Shown piece after piece: positions 11,935 through 64,000 of a stretch of DNA of 64,000 nt. The notes under the pieces are model-generated. The model searched no databases, was not told the origin of the DNA, and worked only from the letters and a program-made list of their open reading frames with translations. The position numbers and the translations under genes are program-made. This stretch comes from Opisthorchis felineus (Eukaryota; Platyhelminthes; Trematoda; Opisthorchiida; Opisthorchiidae): positions 357,666-421,665 of the forward strand of contig SJOL01008381.1 in the NCBI GenBank assembly GCA_004794785.1, written 5' to 3'. Position 1 is the stretch's first letter, and every line of letters begins with the position of its first letter.

Positions 11935-12095
11935 GTGCATAGCTGCCATGCCAGATGAAAAAGCGCAAGGGCTAACATACCGTCAGACTAACCAGACTTA
12001 GGCAGAAGTCGTGATGCTGAGGTTGGATTCGAGCCATGGCCCCTTCAACCAGTATGTTTGGGTCTTAATAGTTGAGTTACCTCGAGCCCAGTTTA
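11935..12095 (-). repeat. tRNA-derived SINE family 2, copy
   Basis: Same orientation and order as the 38.4-kb copy: atagctgccatgccagatga, gatgctgaggttggattcga, agttgagttacctcgagccc. More diverged; the A-box is degraded. Confidence 0.65.
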
Positions 12096-12129
12096 CGGCA
12101 AAGGTATGGTTGCATACAGGGGAGCTCAC

Positions 12130-64000
<51,871 letters not shown>

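Overview
The window is eukaryotic genomic DNA. It has about 30 small exons with GT/AG junctions and compatible reading-frame phases, spread over kilobase-scale introns full of decayed retroelements. Three things point to a flatworm, most likely a trematode: the compact repeat family carrying minimal hammerhead ribozymes, RTE/CR1-like non-LTR retrotransposons, and tRNA-derived SINEs. That assignment is inference; no species can be named from the sequence alone.

The minus strand from 64000 down to about 12 kb carries one giant gene, the 3' two thirds of a laminin alpha chain. Reading from high to low coordinates: LE (EGF-like) repeats (64.0-62.4 kb), a laminin IV/L4 domain (60.9-55.2 kb), an LE repeat interrupted by a large non-LE insertion (55.3-52.7 kb), further LE repeats ending in the Cys pair that opens the coiled coil (52.6-50.5 kb), the long coiled-coil domain (50.6-42.6 kb), and five laminin-G domains (42.6-12.1 kb). 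I could place 26 exons whose donor and acceptor phases agree at every junction except one (53530/53036). A 27th C-terminal exon is tentative, the true C-terminal end of LG5 was not found, and the 5' end lies outside the window.

On the plus strand, 2.8-8.1 kb holds exons of a second, unrecognised gene, including an 18-nt micro-exon. It runs toward the laminin gene, so the two 3' ends converge somewhere in 8.1-12.1 kb.

The introns carry: (i) a 3.7-kb RTE-like element on the minus strand (19857-23568) inserted into an older plus-strand copy, with a visible 9-bp target-site duplication; (ii) two tRNA-derived SINE families; (iii) nine copies of a short hammerhead-ribozyme repeat, one with an intact catalytic core lying in sense orientation inside a laminin intron, next to a 594-bp assembly gap; and (iv) foldbacks and simple repeats. 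No CRISPR array, bacterial-type operon, rRNA or functional tRNA gene was seen.
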